From the NCBI GenBank assembly GCA_031256615.1, contig JAIRQG010000066.1, forward strand, positions 1-8,049: a DNA stretch of 8,049 nucleotides, in the 5' to 3' direction. This stretch comes from Candidatus Methanoplasma sp. (lineage in GTDB: Archaea; Thermoplasmatota; Thermoplasmata; Methanomassiliicoccales; Methanomethylophilaceae). Under the pieces are notes generated by a model. The model saw only the letters and a list, made by a program, of their open reading frames with translations. It searched no databases and was not told where the DNA came from. This document shows, in pieces, positions 1 to 6,483 of this stretch (positions are counted from its first letter, which is position 1; every line of letters starts with the position of its first letter). Made by a program: the position numbers and the translations under genes.

Positions 1-1
1 C

Positions 2-826
2 GCCGCGGATTCCGGCAGCGCGGATGCGCAGTATACTCTGGCGGCGATATGCTCGGTCCCAAAGACAAAGTACCATAATCCCTCCAAGGCCGTTGACTAT
101 CTTGGAAAGGCCGCCGCGCAGGGGCACGGCGAAGCCCAGTATCAATTGGGCATGATGTACGCCTACGGAAAAGACGTAAAAAGGAGCGAGGCCAAAGCAA
201 TAAGCCTCCTGGAATCCTCCTGCGAGTCCGGGTTCCAGCAGGCAATGGTTGATTATGCGAACATGAGGTTCGAGGGAGAGGTGCTTAAGCAGGATCTTGA
301 GATCGCCGCCAAATGGTTCGAGAGGGCGGCCTCATTCTGCAACGGGTACGCCCAATATGCGCTGGCCTGTATGTACGGCAGCGGCAGTTATTATAAAAAG
401 GACGATAAAATGGCCACAAAATACTTCACAGAGGCGGCTGAGATGGGAGAGGTCAACTCACAGTACTGCCTCGGCTGCATCTATTACGAGGGGAGAGGAG
501 TGGATAAGAATGAGGCCGAATCTGCAGTGTGGTTCGGGCAGGCGGCCGGACAGGGGCATCCCGGCGCAAAGGCATTCCTCGGCATGCTCCACATCAGCGG
601 CACCGGCATAGAGCAGAACATAGAAGAAGGATTGAGGCTCCTCGGCGAATCAGCGGACTCTGGATATTTCGAGGGACAGTACTACCTTGGCAAACTATAT
701 ATGGATGGTAAATACGTAAAAAGAAATATACCTTTGGCAAAAAAATATCTATCACTGGCGGCGAAACAGGGAGACCCTGATGCAATGACCCTCCTTGGTA
801 GAATAAAGGCGGAGAAGATGCACTGA
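2..826 (+). CDS. Sel1-repeat protein, 5' part outside the window
   Basis: The reading frame is open to the left edge, so the start lies upstream; the internal ATG at 146 falls inside a repeat and is not a credible start. The visible 274 residues are about eight Sel1-like (TPR-related) helical repeats of roughly 36 residues, recognisable by the recurring pattern AA..G...AQ..LG..Y..G..V. Clear units begin near AAAQGHGEAQYQLGMMY, AAEMGEVNSQYCLGCIYYEG and SADSGYFEGQYYLGKLYMDG, and the last, AAKQGDPDAMTLLG, is a half unit before the TGA. Sel1 repeats form solenoids that bind other proteins; no catalytic domain is seen. The next Sel1 gene follows directly in the same frame, so the two are probably co-transcribed. 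The family call is firm; the partner and the process are unknown. Confidence 0.93.
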   Translation, partial: AADSGSADAQYTLAAICSVPKTKYHNPSKAVDYLGKAAAQGHGEAQYQLGMMYAYGKDVKRSEAKAISLLESSCESGFQQAMVDYANMRFEGEVLKQDLEIAAKWFERAASFCNGYAQYALACMYGSGSYYKKDDKMATKYFTEAAEMGEVNSQYCLGCIYYEGRGVDKNEAESAVWFGQAAGQGHPGAKAFLGMLHISGTGIEQNIEEGLRLLGESADSGYFEGQYYLGKLYMDGKYVKRNIPLAKKYLSLAAKQGDPDAMTLLGRIKAEKMH

Positions 827-828
827 GT

Positions 829-835
829 GAGGGAG
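829..835 (+). promoter_or_regulatory. Ribosome binding site deciding the start of the second Sel1 gene
   Basis: GAGGGAG ends 9 nt before the ATG at 845. A GTG at 827 is in frame immediately after the previous stop, but it has no such site upstream and would itself overlap this motif. The ATG at 845 is therefore preferred. Confidence 0.55.
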
Positions 836-844
836 AAAAAAAGG

Positions 845-1942
845 ATGGCGGGAAGAACGATATTCCAGGATGCGGAGACGGGGAACCCATATGCCCGATT
901 GGGTCTTGCGTACATGTATCACCATGGGAAAGATATCGACCCTGATCCGGAACTTGCGATGAAATGGTATATCAGATCATCAGAAATGGGATGTTCAAGG
1001 GCAAAATGGGAGCTTGCGAAGATATACAGGGACGGAACCATCGCAAAGAAGAATACCGGAATGTTCACCCGCTATCTCAAAGCTGCAGCCGACTCCGGGG
1101 TCCCGGAGGCAAAAGTTGAATTGGGATTCGCCTTTCTTGCAGGGATACACGTAGAAAAAGATGATGCGTCCGCGTTCAAGTGGATGTATCCCGCGGCATG
1201 CCAAGAGAACACAATGGCCCAGTTCATGACCGGATATATGTACGGTAGCGGCATAGGTGTCTCTAAAAACACATCCGAACAGGAACACTGGTACGCAAAG
1301 GTTAGCCTAAGAGGAGATGGAGAATTGTTCTACTGGATCGGCCGGAATTTTGAATACGGCCTGTTCGATATCAAAGTGAATCTCTCCGAAGCAAGCAGAT
1401 GGTATAAGAAGGGGGCTGACAAAGGACATGAGAAGTGCATCATATGCTGGCAGTCGGTGCTTTCCGCAATTGGCGGTAAAAAACATGACTCCCTTGAAGA
1501 AAGGGAGACCGTGCTGATGAACACAGGTGTCGAGAAAGAAAAACTTGTGCGCGATCAGGCGCTCATTGCGGCAGACAGGTTCTTCGAAGAAGAAGATGAG
1601 GAGAACGCCTTCAAGTACTACGAGCTGGCGGCGGGACTCGGGAACCCGGATGCGATGTTCGCTTTGGCGATGATGCACCATGCCGGAGTGTTCGTTAAGA
1701 GAAGCGATAAAACTGCCATTGAACTTCTGACCAACGCTTCGGTCGCAGGGTCCAAGGATGCACAGTTTGTCTTGGGCACACTGTATGAGGAGGGAAGAGG
1801 CGTGAAGAAAGATCTTGACAAGGCTCTGAAACACTACACCATGGCGGCCGCAAGCGGATATTTGGCCGCATATTACAGGCTGAGCCTTTACATGGATCAT
1901 CCCGAGATACACGTCAGGAACTCGGCCGTGTTAGTGAGGTGA
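845..1942 (+). CDS. Sel1-repeat protein with an internal non-repeat linker
   Basis: 365 residues from the ATG at 845. About six Sel1-type repeats occupy residues 9-205 (for example DAETGNPYARLGLAYMYHHG and AACQENTMAQFMTGYMYGSG), the fifth and sixth being degenerate. A charged stretch without the repeat pattern follows (about 206-245), then three further repeats (about 246-350), including ASVAGSKDAQFVLGTLYEEG. The C-terminus is a short tail rich in V and R. No signal peptide or membrane segment is visible, so the protein is probably cytosolic, acting as a protein-binding solenoid; this is family knowledge plus inference. It follows the upstream Sel1 gene in the same frame after one TGA, and its 3' end contains the ribosome binding site of the next Sel1 gene, which supports an operon. 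Its partners are unknown. Confidence 0.92.
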   Translation: MAGRTIFQDAETGNPYARLGLAYMYHHGKDIDPDPELAMKWYIRSSEMGCSRAKWELAKIYRDGTIAKKNTGMFTRYLKAAADSGVPEAKVELGFAFLAGIHVEKDDASAFKWMYPAACQENTMAQFMTGYMYGSGIGVSKNTSEQEHWYAKVSLRGDGELFYWIGRNFEYGLFDIKVNLSEASRWYKKGADKGHEKCIICWQSVLSAIGGKKHDSLEERETVLMNTGVEKEKLVRDQALIAADRFFEEEDEENAFKYYELAAGLGNPDAMFALAMMHHAGVFVKRSDKTAIELLTNASVAGSKDAQFVLGTLYEEGRGVKKDLDKALKHYTMAAASGYLAAYYRLSLYMDHPEIHVRNSAVLVR

Positions 1943-1943
1943 T
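1936..1943 (+). promoter_or_regulatory. Strong Shine-Dalgarno before a CTG start
   Basis: GAGGTGAT matches eight bases of the archaeal consensus GGAGGTGATC. It overlaps the end of the second Sel1 gene. Its GAGG core ends 7 nt before the CTG at 1947 but only 2 nt before the out-of-frame ATG at 1942, so it is better placed for the CTG. Confidence 0.5.
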
Positions 1944-1946
1944 GGC

Positions 1947-2675
1947 CTGGGATTCAGGGATGTTCTGGATGCCGCGTCCGGCGGAGATCCTCACGCGCAA
2001 AACGCGATGGGTTATATGTACTTCGACGGGAACGGCGTGCAGAAAGACCAGGATAAAGCGTTCATATGGTTCAGGCTGTCCGCGAAGCAGGGGGACCCGG
2101 AAGGACAATGCAACCTCGGGTATATGCTCGCGCACGGGTTCGGTGCATATCAGGATGTTGAGAAAGCGTTCAGGTTCTACAAATGCTCTGCCGAACAGGG
2201 ATATGTAAGGGCGCAGTTCAACCTTGCGCATATGTACTCGGAAGGCCTCGGAACCGAACAGGATTGGAACGAAGCTTTGAAGTGGTATACCAAAGCCGCC
2301 GAGAACGGCAGCCTCGCCGCCCATTACAGGATAGGCGTTATGAAAGAAGAGGGCAGAGGCATACTCGCTGATGAGGCCGAAGCTGCAAAGATATATGCCG
2401 AGTGTGCGGAGATCGGGCATCCGAAGGCGAGGTTCAAGCTCGGAATGATGATATTTGAGGGGAGAGGCGTGCGTAAAGACCCGGATAAAGCAGCAAAGAT
2501 ACTGGCAAAGGCGGCGGAGGAAGGGAACCCGGAGGCCATGCTGCAGCTGGGGAAGATGTCTCTAAGCGGAGAAGGCATGGTCAAGAGCGAAAATAACGCC
2601 CTAAAATGGTTCAGGAAAGCGGCCGCAAGAGGCAACAATGAAGCAAAAAGCATTATCGATAAGAGATCACAATGA
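1947..2675 (+). CDS. Sel1-repeat protein, non-canonical (CTG) start or 5' frameshift
   Basis: Seven Sel1 repeats can be read without a break in one frame, from DAASGGDPHAQNAMGYMYFDG through SAEQGYVRAQFNLAHMYSEG and CAEIGHPKARFKLGMMIFEG to AAARGNNEAKSIID, ending at TGA. The frame opens at 1938 and contains no ATG, GTG or TTG before the ATG at 2007, which lies inside the first repeat and has no well-placed ribosome binding site. A CTG at 1947 follows a strong Shine-Dalgarno site at good spacing. It would give an N-terminus of seven residues before DAASG, almost the same layout as the upstream paralogue (eight residues before DAETG). From the CTG the protein is 242 residues. The alternative is that the ATG at 1942 was the start and a 1-nt indel around 1945-1946 has broken the frame. 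The protein is probably a cytosolic solenoid. The family is certain; the exact start is not. Confidence 0.85.
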   Translation: MGFRDVLDAASGGDPHAQNAMGYMYFDGNGVQKDQDKAFIWFRLSAKQGDPEGQCNLGYMLAHGFGAYQDVEKAFRFYKCSAEQGYVRAQFNLAHMYSEGLGTEQDWNEALKWYTKAAENGSLAAHYRIGVMKEEGRGILADEAEAAKIYAECAEIGHPKARFKLGMMIFEGRGVRKDPDKAAKILAKAAEEGNPEAMLQLGKMSLSGEGMVKSENNALKWFRKAAARGNNEAKSIIDKRSQ

Positions 2676-2692
2676 ATGAGAACTCGTGTTTC

Positions 2693-2698
2693 GGGAGG
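2693..2698 (+). promoter_or_regulatory. Ribosome binding site of the SDR gene
   Basis: GGGAGG lies 4 nt before the ATG at 2703. It decides between that start and the in-frame ATG at 2676, which directly follows the previous stop and lacks such a site. Confidence 0.5.
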
Positions 2699-2702
2699 AT
2701 CG

Positions 2703-3479
2703 ATGAATAAAACAGCTCTTATCACAGGAACAACCAGCGGCATCGGATATGCCCTGTGCGAGAAATTTGCGAAAGAGAAGACAGATATTGTTCTGGTGTC
2801 CCGCAACTATGAGAAACTCATAAGCCAAAAGGATCATCTGCAAAGCAGCTACGGTATAAGGACGTGGATCATCCAGCAGGATCTGGAACTGCCGGAAGCG
2901 GCCCTGAATGTCTATAAAGAATTATGCGAATTGAAGATCGGCATTGATTATCTTGTCCATAATGCAGGATTTGATGTATCCGGCAGATTCGCCGAATCAG
3001 ACATCGAAAAAGAAAAAGCCATGATACAGCTGAATACGGTCTTCATAACAGAGTTAACAAAATTCATGCTACCTGACATGGAAGCGCAGAAAAGCGGAAA
3101 GATATTGTTCGTGGCTTCGGTGATGTCATATGTGCCTTGCGCTCTGAATGCCGTTTATTCTGCAACAAAGGCATATGTGCTTTCCTTTTCCAGAGCTCTC
3201 GGGGCAGAATTGAAAGGAACAGGCATAACGACGACCGCGATCTGCCCGGGCGCCACGAGAACGAATTTCGCCGAAAGGTCCGGCCTTCAGGGAACGCCTT
3301 CATTCAGGAGGTTTGTTATGGACCCAGAAAAAGTGGCCAACATCGGATACGGGTGTATGATGAAGGGCAGAATAAAGTGTACTCCGGGAATATACAACAA
3401 ACTCGTGGTATTCTCATCAAAGATATTCCCTGCTGCGGTTGTTGACCGTTTTACAATTAGGATGTTCATTAAGCGGTGA
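2703..3479 (+). CDS. Short-chain dehydrogenase/reductase (classical SDR, NADP-type)
   Basis: 258 residues from the ATG at 2703, a normal length for a classical SDR; from there the N-terminus reads MNKTALITGTTSGIG, as expected for the family. The cofactor motif TGxxxGxG is at residues 8-15, and an Arg after the second beta strand (S33-R34) suggests a preference for NADP(H). The NAG motif is at 87-89, the structural/catalytic Asn at 111, the catalytic Ser at 139, Tyr152 and Lys156 in YSATK, and a PGATRTNF segment follows. All catalytic positions are present, so an active NAD(P)-dependent oxidoreductase is likely; the substrate cannot be told. The C-terminal 30 residues are hydrophobic and basic, as in some lipid- or ketone-acting SDRs. 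It starts 27 nt after the third Sel1 gene and probably shares its transcript. Confidence 0.92.
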   Translation: MNKTALITGTTSGIGYALCEKFAKEKTDIVLVSRNYEKLISQKDHLQSSYGIRTWIIQQDLELPEAALNVYKELCELKIGIDYLVHNAGFDVSGRFAESDIEKEKAMIQLNTVFITELTKFMLPDMEAQKSGKILFVASVMSYVPCALNAVYSATKAYVLSFSRALGAELKGTGITTTAICPGATRTNFAERSGLQGTPSFRRFVMDPEKVANIGYGCMMKGRIKCTPGIYNKLVVFSSKIFPAAVVDRFTIRMFIKR

Positions 3480-3793
3480 CTGCGCCTCTTTGAGGAAAGA
3501 TCGTACAGCTTTCAGGAAATCATTATTCACTTGCGTCTTCACCTTTACTTTCACTCCGAGCGACTTTAATCTTTTTGTTGTCTGGCTGATGTGATCGAAT
3601 GGGTAAGATGATAAAAGTCAATAGAGTAAACATGGCGATTGTATCCAAAAAAAGCGAGAAATCGGTCAAATTGCAGCGGTTTATTTTCAAACCTCTTTGG
3701 CCTGTTTCCAAAGGATCGCCCACCCGGATGGTCTATTCGGTTAGAAACATCATTAATATCAACAGAGTCCTCATGCAGAAGAATGAACGCATT
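3480..3793. other. A/T-rich intergenic stretch between convergent genes
   Basis: 314 bases between the SDR (plus) and the small helical-protein gene (minus). It contains a T-rich run that may end the SDR transcript and a doubtful 67-codon ORF. No repeat, tRNA or attachment-like signal is evident by eye. Confidence 0.5.
3564..3579 (+). terminator. Possible T-rich terminator of the Sel1-SDR unit
   Basis: The sequence CTTTAATCTTTTTGTT lies 85-100 nt after the SDR stop. Archaeal intrinsic termination depends mainly on T-rich non-template runs, so this is a candidate. No strong hairpin precedes it. Confidence 0.25.
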
Positions 3794-3802
3794 TCAACCT
3801 AA
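3599..3802 (+). CDS. Doubtful small basic ORF (67 aa)
   Basis: This is an ATG-to-TAA frame of 67 codons, rich in Lys, Arg, Val and Ile and so strongly basic, with no family resemblance that I recognise. Just upstream, GTGATC resembles the 3' part of the archaeal Shine-Dalgarno consensus, but it ends only 2 nt from the ATG. A weak TATA-like CTTTAAT is centred about 32 nt upstream. Its last codons overlap the 3' end of the convergent gene on the minus strand. A chance frame in A/T-rich intergenic DNA is equally possible. Confidence 0.2.
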   Translation: MGKMIKVNRVNMAIVSKKSEKSVKLQRFIFKPLWPVSKGSPTRMVYSVRNIININRVLMQKNERIST

Positions 3803-4084
3803 TTTGCCATATATCTGAGCCATGAGATACTTTCCAAAGAGATCTTTTTGCGTCATCCCCAAACTGGCGATCTTATCCTCTGCGGCCGCCTCCAGTTTGT
3901 ACACGTCTTCTACAGTTATCCCCCACTCTTCTGCAACTGTTTCCTCAAGCTCGTGCACGTGTATTATCATACGCGCTCTTGCTTCTCTGTATGTAAGCCC
4001 AGCAACCTCTTGAAGGTTGAGCATGCACACTGCATAGTTTATGTATTCTGCCTCTGACATAAATCTGCCATCAAAAGAACTCAT
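3794..4084 (-). CDS. Small acidic helical protein, possible helix-turn-helix
   Basis: 96 residues, predicted by eye to be almost wholly helical and acidic, with no signal peptide or membrane segment. I do not recognise the family. Residues about 46-70 (ELEETVAEEWGITVEDVYKLE) have the spacing of a helix-turn-helix: a first helix ending VAEEWGI and a second starting TVEDV, resembling sigma-70 region 4 or LuxR-type DNA-binding helices. An earlier LTYREARAR helix could belong to the same fold, so a small DNA-binding regulator is possible but unproven. The start at 4084 is chosen because a good TATA box is centred about 27 nt upstream and there is no Shine-Dalgarno site, consistent with a leaderless transcript; a second in-frame ATG lies eight codons later. 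Confidence 0.7.
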   Translation of the reverse strand: MSSFDGRFMSEAEYINYAVCMLNLQEVAGLTYREARARMIIHVHELEETVAEEWGITVEDVYKLEAAAEDKIASLGMTQKDLFGKYLMAQIYGKLG

Positions 4085-4106
4085 ATTTATGCTGAGATTA
4101 TGCGAG

Positions 4107-4116
4107 TATATTTTAT
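4107..4116. promoter_or_regulatory. TATA-box promoter, possibly divergent
   Basis: TATATTTTAT on the plus strand reads ATAAAATATA on the minus strand. Its centre is 27 nt from the ATG at 4084, the distance expected for a leaderless archaeal mRNA. On the minus strand it is preceded by an A-rich ACAAA segment that could serve as the TFB recognition element. Its right half is also about 27-30 nt from the plus-strand ATG at 4143, so it may serve both directions. Confidence 0.5.
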
Positions 4117-4142
4117 TTTGTGTATAAGGATCATTGAAGTTT

Positions 4143-4274
4143 ATGTGTTCCCTAGCTGAAAAAAATCTAAACCTGCTGAAGGATTCCTATACAGAGTTTG
4201 GGACGGCAATATATCTGCGCTCAGCCAACATCTTCAATAACGGTTTCCTGAAAGACCCTGATCAAACATCCTGA
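4143..4274 (+). CDS. Candidate 43-aa small protein
   Basis: ATG to TGA, 43 codons, too short for most gene callers. The product begins MCSLAEKNLNLLKDSYTEF and ends NNGFLKDPDQTS. Its composition is protein-like, with an amphipathic N-terminal half, and codon choice is similar to the neighbours. It has no Shine-Dalgarno site, but an A/T-rich TATA-like segment lies 27-36 nt upstream, compatible with a leaderless transcript. It is divergent from the small helical-protein gene and ends 23 nt before the end of the convergent nitroreductase gene. I do not recognise it. It could be a real small protein, the remnant of a longer gene, or chance. Confidence 0.35.
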   Translation: MCSLAEKNLNLLKDSYTEFGTAIYLRSANIFNNGFLKDPDQTS

Positions 4275-4297
4275 TGATCCAGCCACCATACGGAGGC

Positions 4298-5020
4298 TTA
4301 TTTTTCCTTTACGAATTTGCTCGGCGTGCCCAGAGGGAACTTTCCTCCCGCGGCCAGTTCAAAGTGGGATTTGGTGATCCCGAGGTCGACCATGTTCAGG
4401 GTCCCGGGGCTGATCTCTGCCGTGAGTGTTCCGCCGTCGTAGCTGAATCTTGTCTTCTGGCTGTTGCGGGCGGTGGGTGCGAACTGGACCGCTTTCATGG
4501 CCGCTGTCACCCATTCCGGGACGTCGGTGTTACCTCCTAGGAACTCTGACACGCTCCTTGTCTTGCGGTGCGGAGCATCCGGCACAGCGGTCGGTTCGGC
4601 CATTTCCTCTGCGCCGTAGCCGATAGGTATCCCGCAGATGATCGTCTCGTCATTTTTTACATTAAGCGATGCGCTCTTTCTGTTGAAGGACAGAGAGTAC
4701 ACCCAGCACGTTCCCAGTCCCATGGCCGTGGCCTCAAGCACTATCTGTTCCCCGTAATAACCGCACTTCTCGCACAGATCCGGATCATTCGTTTTTCCTT
4801 TTACGGCTATCACCGAGCGGACATTCTTGAACATGAACGTTTTGACAGAACGGAAAGAATCGCTGTCCTCGATGAACTCCATCGTCAGTCCGGATATTTC
4901 ATTGAGCCCGGAAATGGACCTTCTGAGCGCATCTATCTTATCTTTCTCAATGTGTTTGTCAAGATATTTCCTTACGGACCTTCTTTTCCATATCGCTTTG
5001 TAAAGATTCTCATTCTCCAT
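4298..5020 (-). CDS. Nitroreductase family protein, TM1586 type
   Basis: 240 residues. The N-terminal RRSVRKY (13-19) is the FMN-phosphate-binding start typical of nitroreductases. GYYGEQIVLEATAMGLGTCW (87-106) is the family core helix and strand, and APTARNSQKTRF (181-192) matches the second conserved block of the TM1586-like subfamily. This points to a flavin (FMN)-binding NAD(P)H oxidoreductase of unknown substrate in the cytosol. A CxxC pair (C83, C86) sits just before the core helix; its role is not known. The ATG lies one base after the rfcS stop, with the Shine-Dalgarno-like GAGGGATGA inside the end of rfcS, so translation is probably coupled to rfcS. It ends with TAA, the only gene here not using TGA. 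Confidence 0.88.
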   Translation of the reverse strand: MENENLYKAIWKRRSVRKYLDKHIEKDKIDALRRSISGLNEISGLTMEFIEDSDSFRSVKTFMFKNVRSVIAVKGKTNDPDLCEKCGYYGEQIVLEATAMGLGTCWVYSLSFNRKSASLNVKNDETIICGIPIGYGAEEMAEPTAVPDAPHRKTRSVSEFLGGNTDVPEWVTAAMKAVQFAPTARNSQKTRFSYDGGTLTAEISPGTLNMVDLGITKSHFELAAGGKFPLGTPSKFVKEK

Positions 5021-5021
5021 T

Positions 5022-5030
5022 TCATCCCTC
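5022..5030 (-). promoter_or_regulatory. Ribosome binding site of the nitroreductase, inside rfcS
   Basis: GAGGGATGA on the minus strand covers the end of rfcS including its TGA. The G-rich core is 5-6 nt before the ATG at 5020, which makes the pair look translationally coupled. Confidence 0.5.
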
Positions 5031-5993
5031 TTTTCTCTTGCTTCCGCCCATCATCACAAGGTATGCGAGCAGCGCTTCAAGCTGTATCCTTTCGTTGCTT
5101 CCCTCTACGATCCTGAATTCGATCTCTCCGGTCTTGTCCATAAGCCTTACTTTTTCAGAATCTGTTATGCTGAGGTCAAAGAAGGACGAATGTATCTGCC
5201 TGATTATGTCCTGCCCCGACAGACCGTATTTTATCATAACATCGTCAAGCATGTCCCTGGCGCTGATGAAGTTCCCTGCCAGCGCCGTCTCCAGCATCTT
5301 CTTCACCTCTTCCGGCTTGGCGAGGCCGGTTGTCTGATAGATCACTTCAAGCGTTATCTGTTTCCCTAAAGATGCGGCAACCTGCAGAGAATTGACGGCA
5401 CGCCTCATGTCTCCTCTCGCAACGTGAACAAGCCCGTCCAATGCATCGTCGTCTATCTTGACGCTCTCGGCGGCGATTATCCTCCTGAGGTAGTCCTCAA
5501 CATCCTCTTTGGTAAGCGGACTGAATCTGAATACGGCGCACCTTGACTGTATCGGATCAATGATCTTGGATGAGTAGTTGCACGAAAGAACGAACCTGCA
5601 TACTTTGGAGTATTTTTCCATCGTACGCCTCAGAGCCGCCTGCGCATCTGAAGTGAGAGCATCAGCCTCATCCATGAACAGGATCTTGAACTCGGCCTTT
5701 CCCAAAGGTGCTGTTCTGGCAACCTCTTTGATCTTCCCCCTGACAACATCTATCCCTCTTTCGTCGGAGGCGTTCAATTCGACGAAGTTCCCCTTCCATT
5801 CATCGCCGCCGAACATCCCTCTCGCCATTGCGATGGCACATGTGGTCTTCCCTGTGCCTGCGGGGCCCGCAAGCAGGAGGTGCGGCATGTTGCCCGATGA
5901 AACGTAAGCTTTCAGTCTTTCTGTGATGTGTTTCTGACCTACTACTTCATCCAAGGTCCTCGGCCTGTATTTCTCGGTCCAAATCTCATTCAT
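5022..5993 (-). CDS. rfcS: Replication factor C small subunit (clamp loader)
   Basis: 323 residues, the normal length of archaeal RfcS without an intein. This AAA+ ATPase loads the PCNA sliding clamp onto primed DNA, together with the large subunit RfcL, which is not in the window. The N-terminal segment WTEKYRPRTLDEVVGQ is characteristic of RFC. Walker A GPAGTGKT is at 43-50, Walker B LFMDEAD at 105-111, sensor 1 around SCNYSSKI (137-144), and the RFC-specific SRC motif with the arginine finger at 150-152. An ARGDMRRAVNSLQ sensor 2 region follows, and the C-terminal collar domain ends in KRKEG. The ATG at 5993 has no Shine-Dalgarno site (CCCC precedes it) and follows a TATA box at leaderless or short-leader distance. 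The nitroreductase gene follows directly. Confidence 0.97.
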   Translation of the reverse strand: MNEIWTEKYRPRTLDEVVGQKHITERLKAYVSSGNMPHLLLAGPAGTGKTTCAIAMARGMFGGDEWKGNFVELNASDERGIDVVRGKIKEVARTAPLGKAEFKILFMDEADALTSDAQAALRRTMEKYSKVCRFVLSCNYSSKIIDPIQSRCAVFRFSPLTKEDVEDYLRRIIAAESVKIDDDALDGLVHVARGDMRRAVNSLQVAASLGKQITLEVIYQTTGLAKPEEVKKMLETALAGNFISARDMLDDVMIKYGLSGQDIIRQIHSSFFDLSITDSEKVRLMDKTGEIEFRIVEGSNERIQLEALLAYLVMMGGSKRKEG

Positions 5994-6023
5994 GGGGAAC
6001 GGTTCTCTATGGCATATGTAACT

Positions 6024-6032
6024 GATAAAAGT
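6024..6032 (-). promoter_or_regulatory. TATA box of rfcS
   Basis: On the minus strand this reads ACTTTTATC, preceded by the A-rich CAGAAA. Its centre is about 35 nt from the rfcS ATG, predicting a start of transcription about 9 nt before the ATG. Confidence 0.4.
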
Positions 6033-6108
6033 TTTCTGTTTACATTATCAATTCTTTTAGAAGAAGCGTTCTGTTATTCCTCCGCTGACTATTGGTATGG
6101 GCATTATT

Positions 6109-6483
6109 TCATTCAGATCCTGCCAGCTTTGCCTCGACCGAACGCAGTATGTTCATACACTGCGATTGAAGTATCGGAATATCTTCGGCGATGACTTTCC
6201 ATATCATGGACACATCTATAGCATCATATCTATGGGCGATCACATCTCTCAGTCTGGCGGCACCAGACCAATCGACCTCTGGGTGATCGTCCGTAATGAT
6301 AAATGGCATTCTTTTTATTGCCTCGCCTATCTGTAAAAGCGCAAAAGAACAGCTGTTCTGATATGTTCTGTTATTTACAAAGTCCTCTTCGTCATAACCA
6401 AAAAGGTCCATCGTCTCGTGTATAGCTTCGCAGTAATCGAGTATTTTCGATAAAATTGCAATTTCCAGAACGTCATTTCTCAT
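6109..6483 (-). CDS. HEPN-domain toxin, HepT-like (DUF86)
   Basis: 124 residues from the ATG at 6483. HepT-like HEPN proteins are ribonuclease toxins, inhibited in the characterised pairs by AMP-addition from their MNT partner. The signature R-x4-H-x-Y is complete: Arg79, His84 and Tyr86 in RLRDVIAHRY. Upstream, FALLQIGEAIKRM is the conserved DUF86 helix. The start at 6483 fits the usual N-terminus (MRNDVLEIAIL); an ATG at 6498 and a TTG at 6507 are in frame but would add residues not typical of the family. The gene overlaps the end of the MNT gene by 11 nt, so translation is coupled. Catalytic residues are intact, so the toxin looks functional. Confidence 0.9.
   Translation of the reverse strand: MRNDVLEIAILSKILDYCEAIHETMDLFGYDEEDFVNNRTYQNSCSFALLQIGEAIKRMPFIITDDHPEVDWSGAARLRDVIAHRYDAIDVSMIWKVIAEDIPILQSQCMNILRSVEAKLAGSE

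Noticed and set aside
812..850. Selenocysteine read-through of the TGA between the first two Sel1 genes
   Set aside because: The TGA follows a natural repeat half-unit end, no Cys-containing site or convincing SECIS hairpin is seen, and a ribosome binding site for the next gene lies just after it.
1307..1912. A 201-codon open frame on the minus strand inside the second Sel1 gene
   Set aside because: It lies wholly antisense to a clear Sel1 gene, shows no family motif, and is a by-product of that gene's codon pattern.
1939..2208. Plus-strand frame starting at GTG 1939 / ATG 1942
   Set aside because: Beyond the first few codons the product is basic and Arg/Trp-rich without any repeat pattern, while the overlapping frame reads perfect Sel1 repeats. 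It is a shadow frame, though its ATG may be the original start.
1914..2420. A 168-codon minus-strand frame across the second/third Sel1 junction
   Set aside because: It is antisense to recognisable Sel1 repeats and has no motif or promoter of its own.
3523..3723. A 66-codon minus-strand frame with one hydrophobic segment in the SDR-downstream gap
   Set aside because: It has a GTG start, no ribosome binding site or TATA box that I can see, and an A/T-rich composition that produces such segments by chance.
4568..5116. A 182-codon plus-strand frame opposite the nitroreductase and rfcS end
   Set aside because: It is antisense to two well-identified genes and has no motifs.
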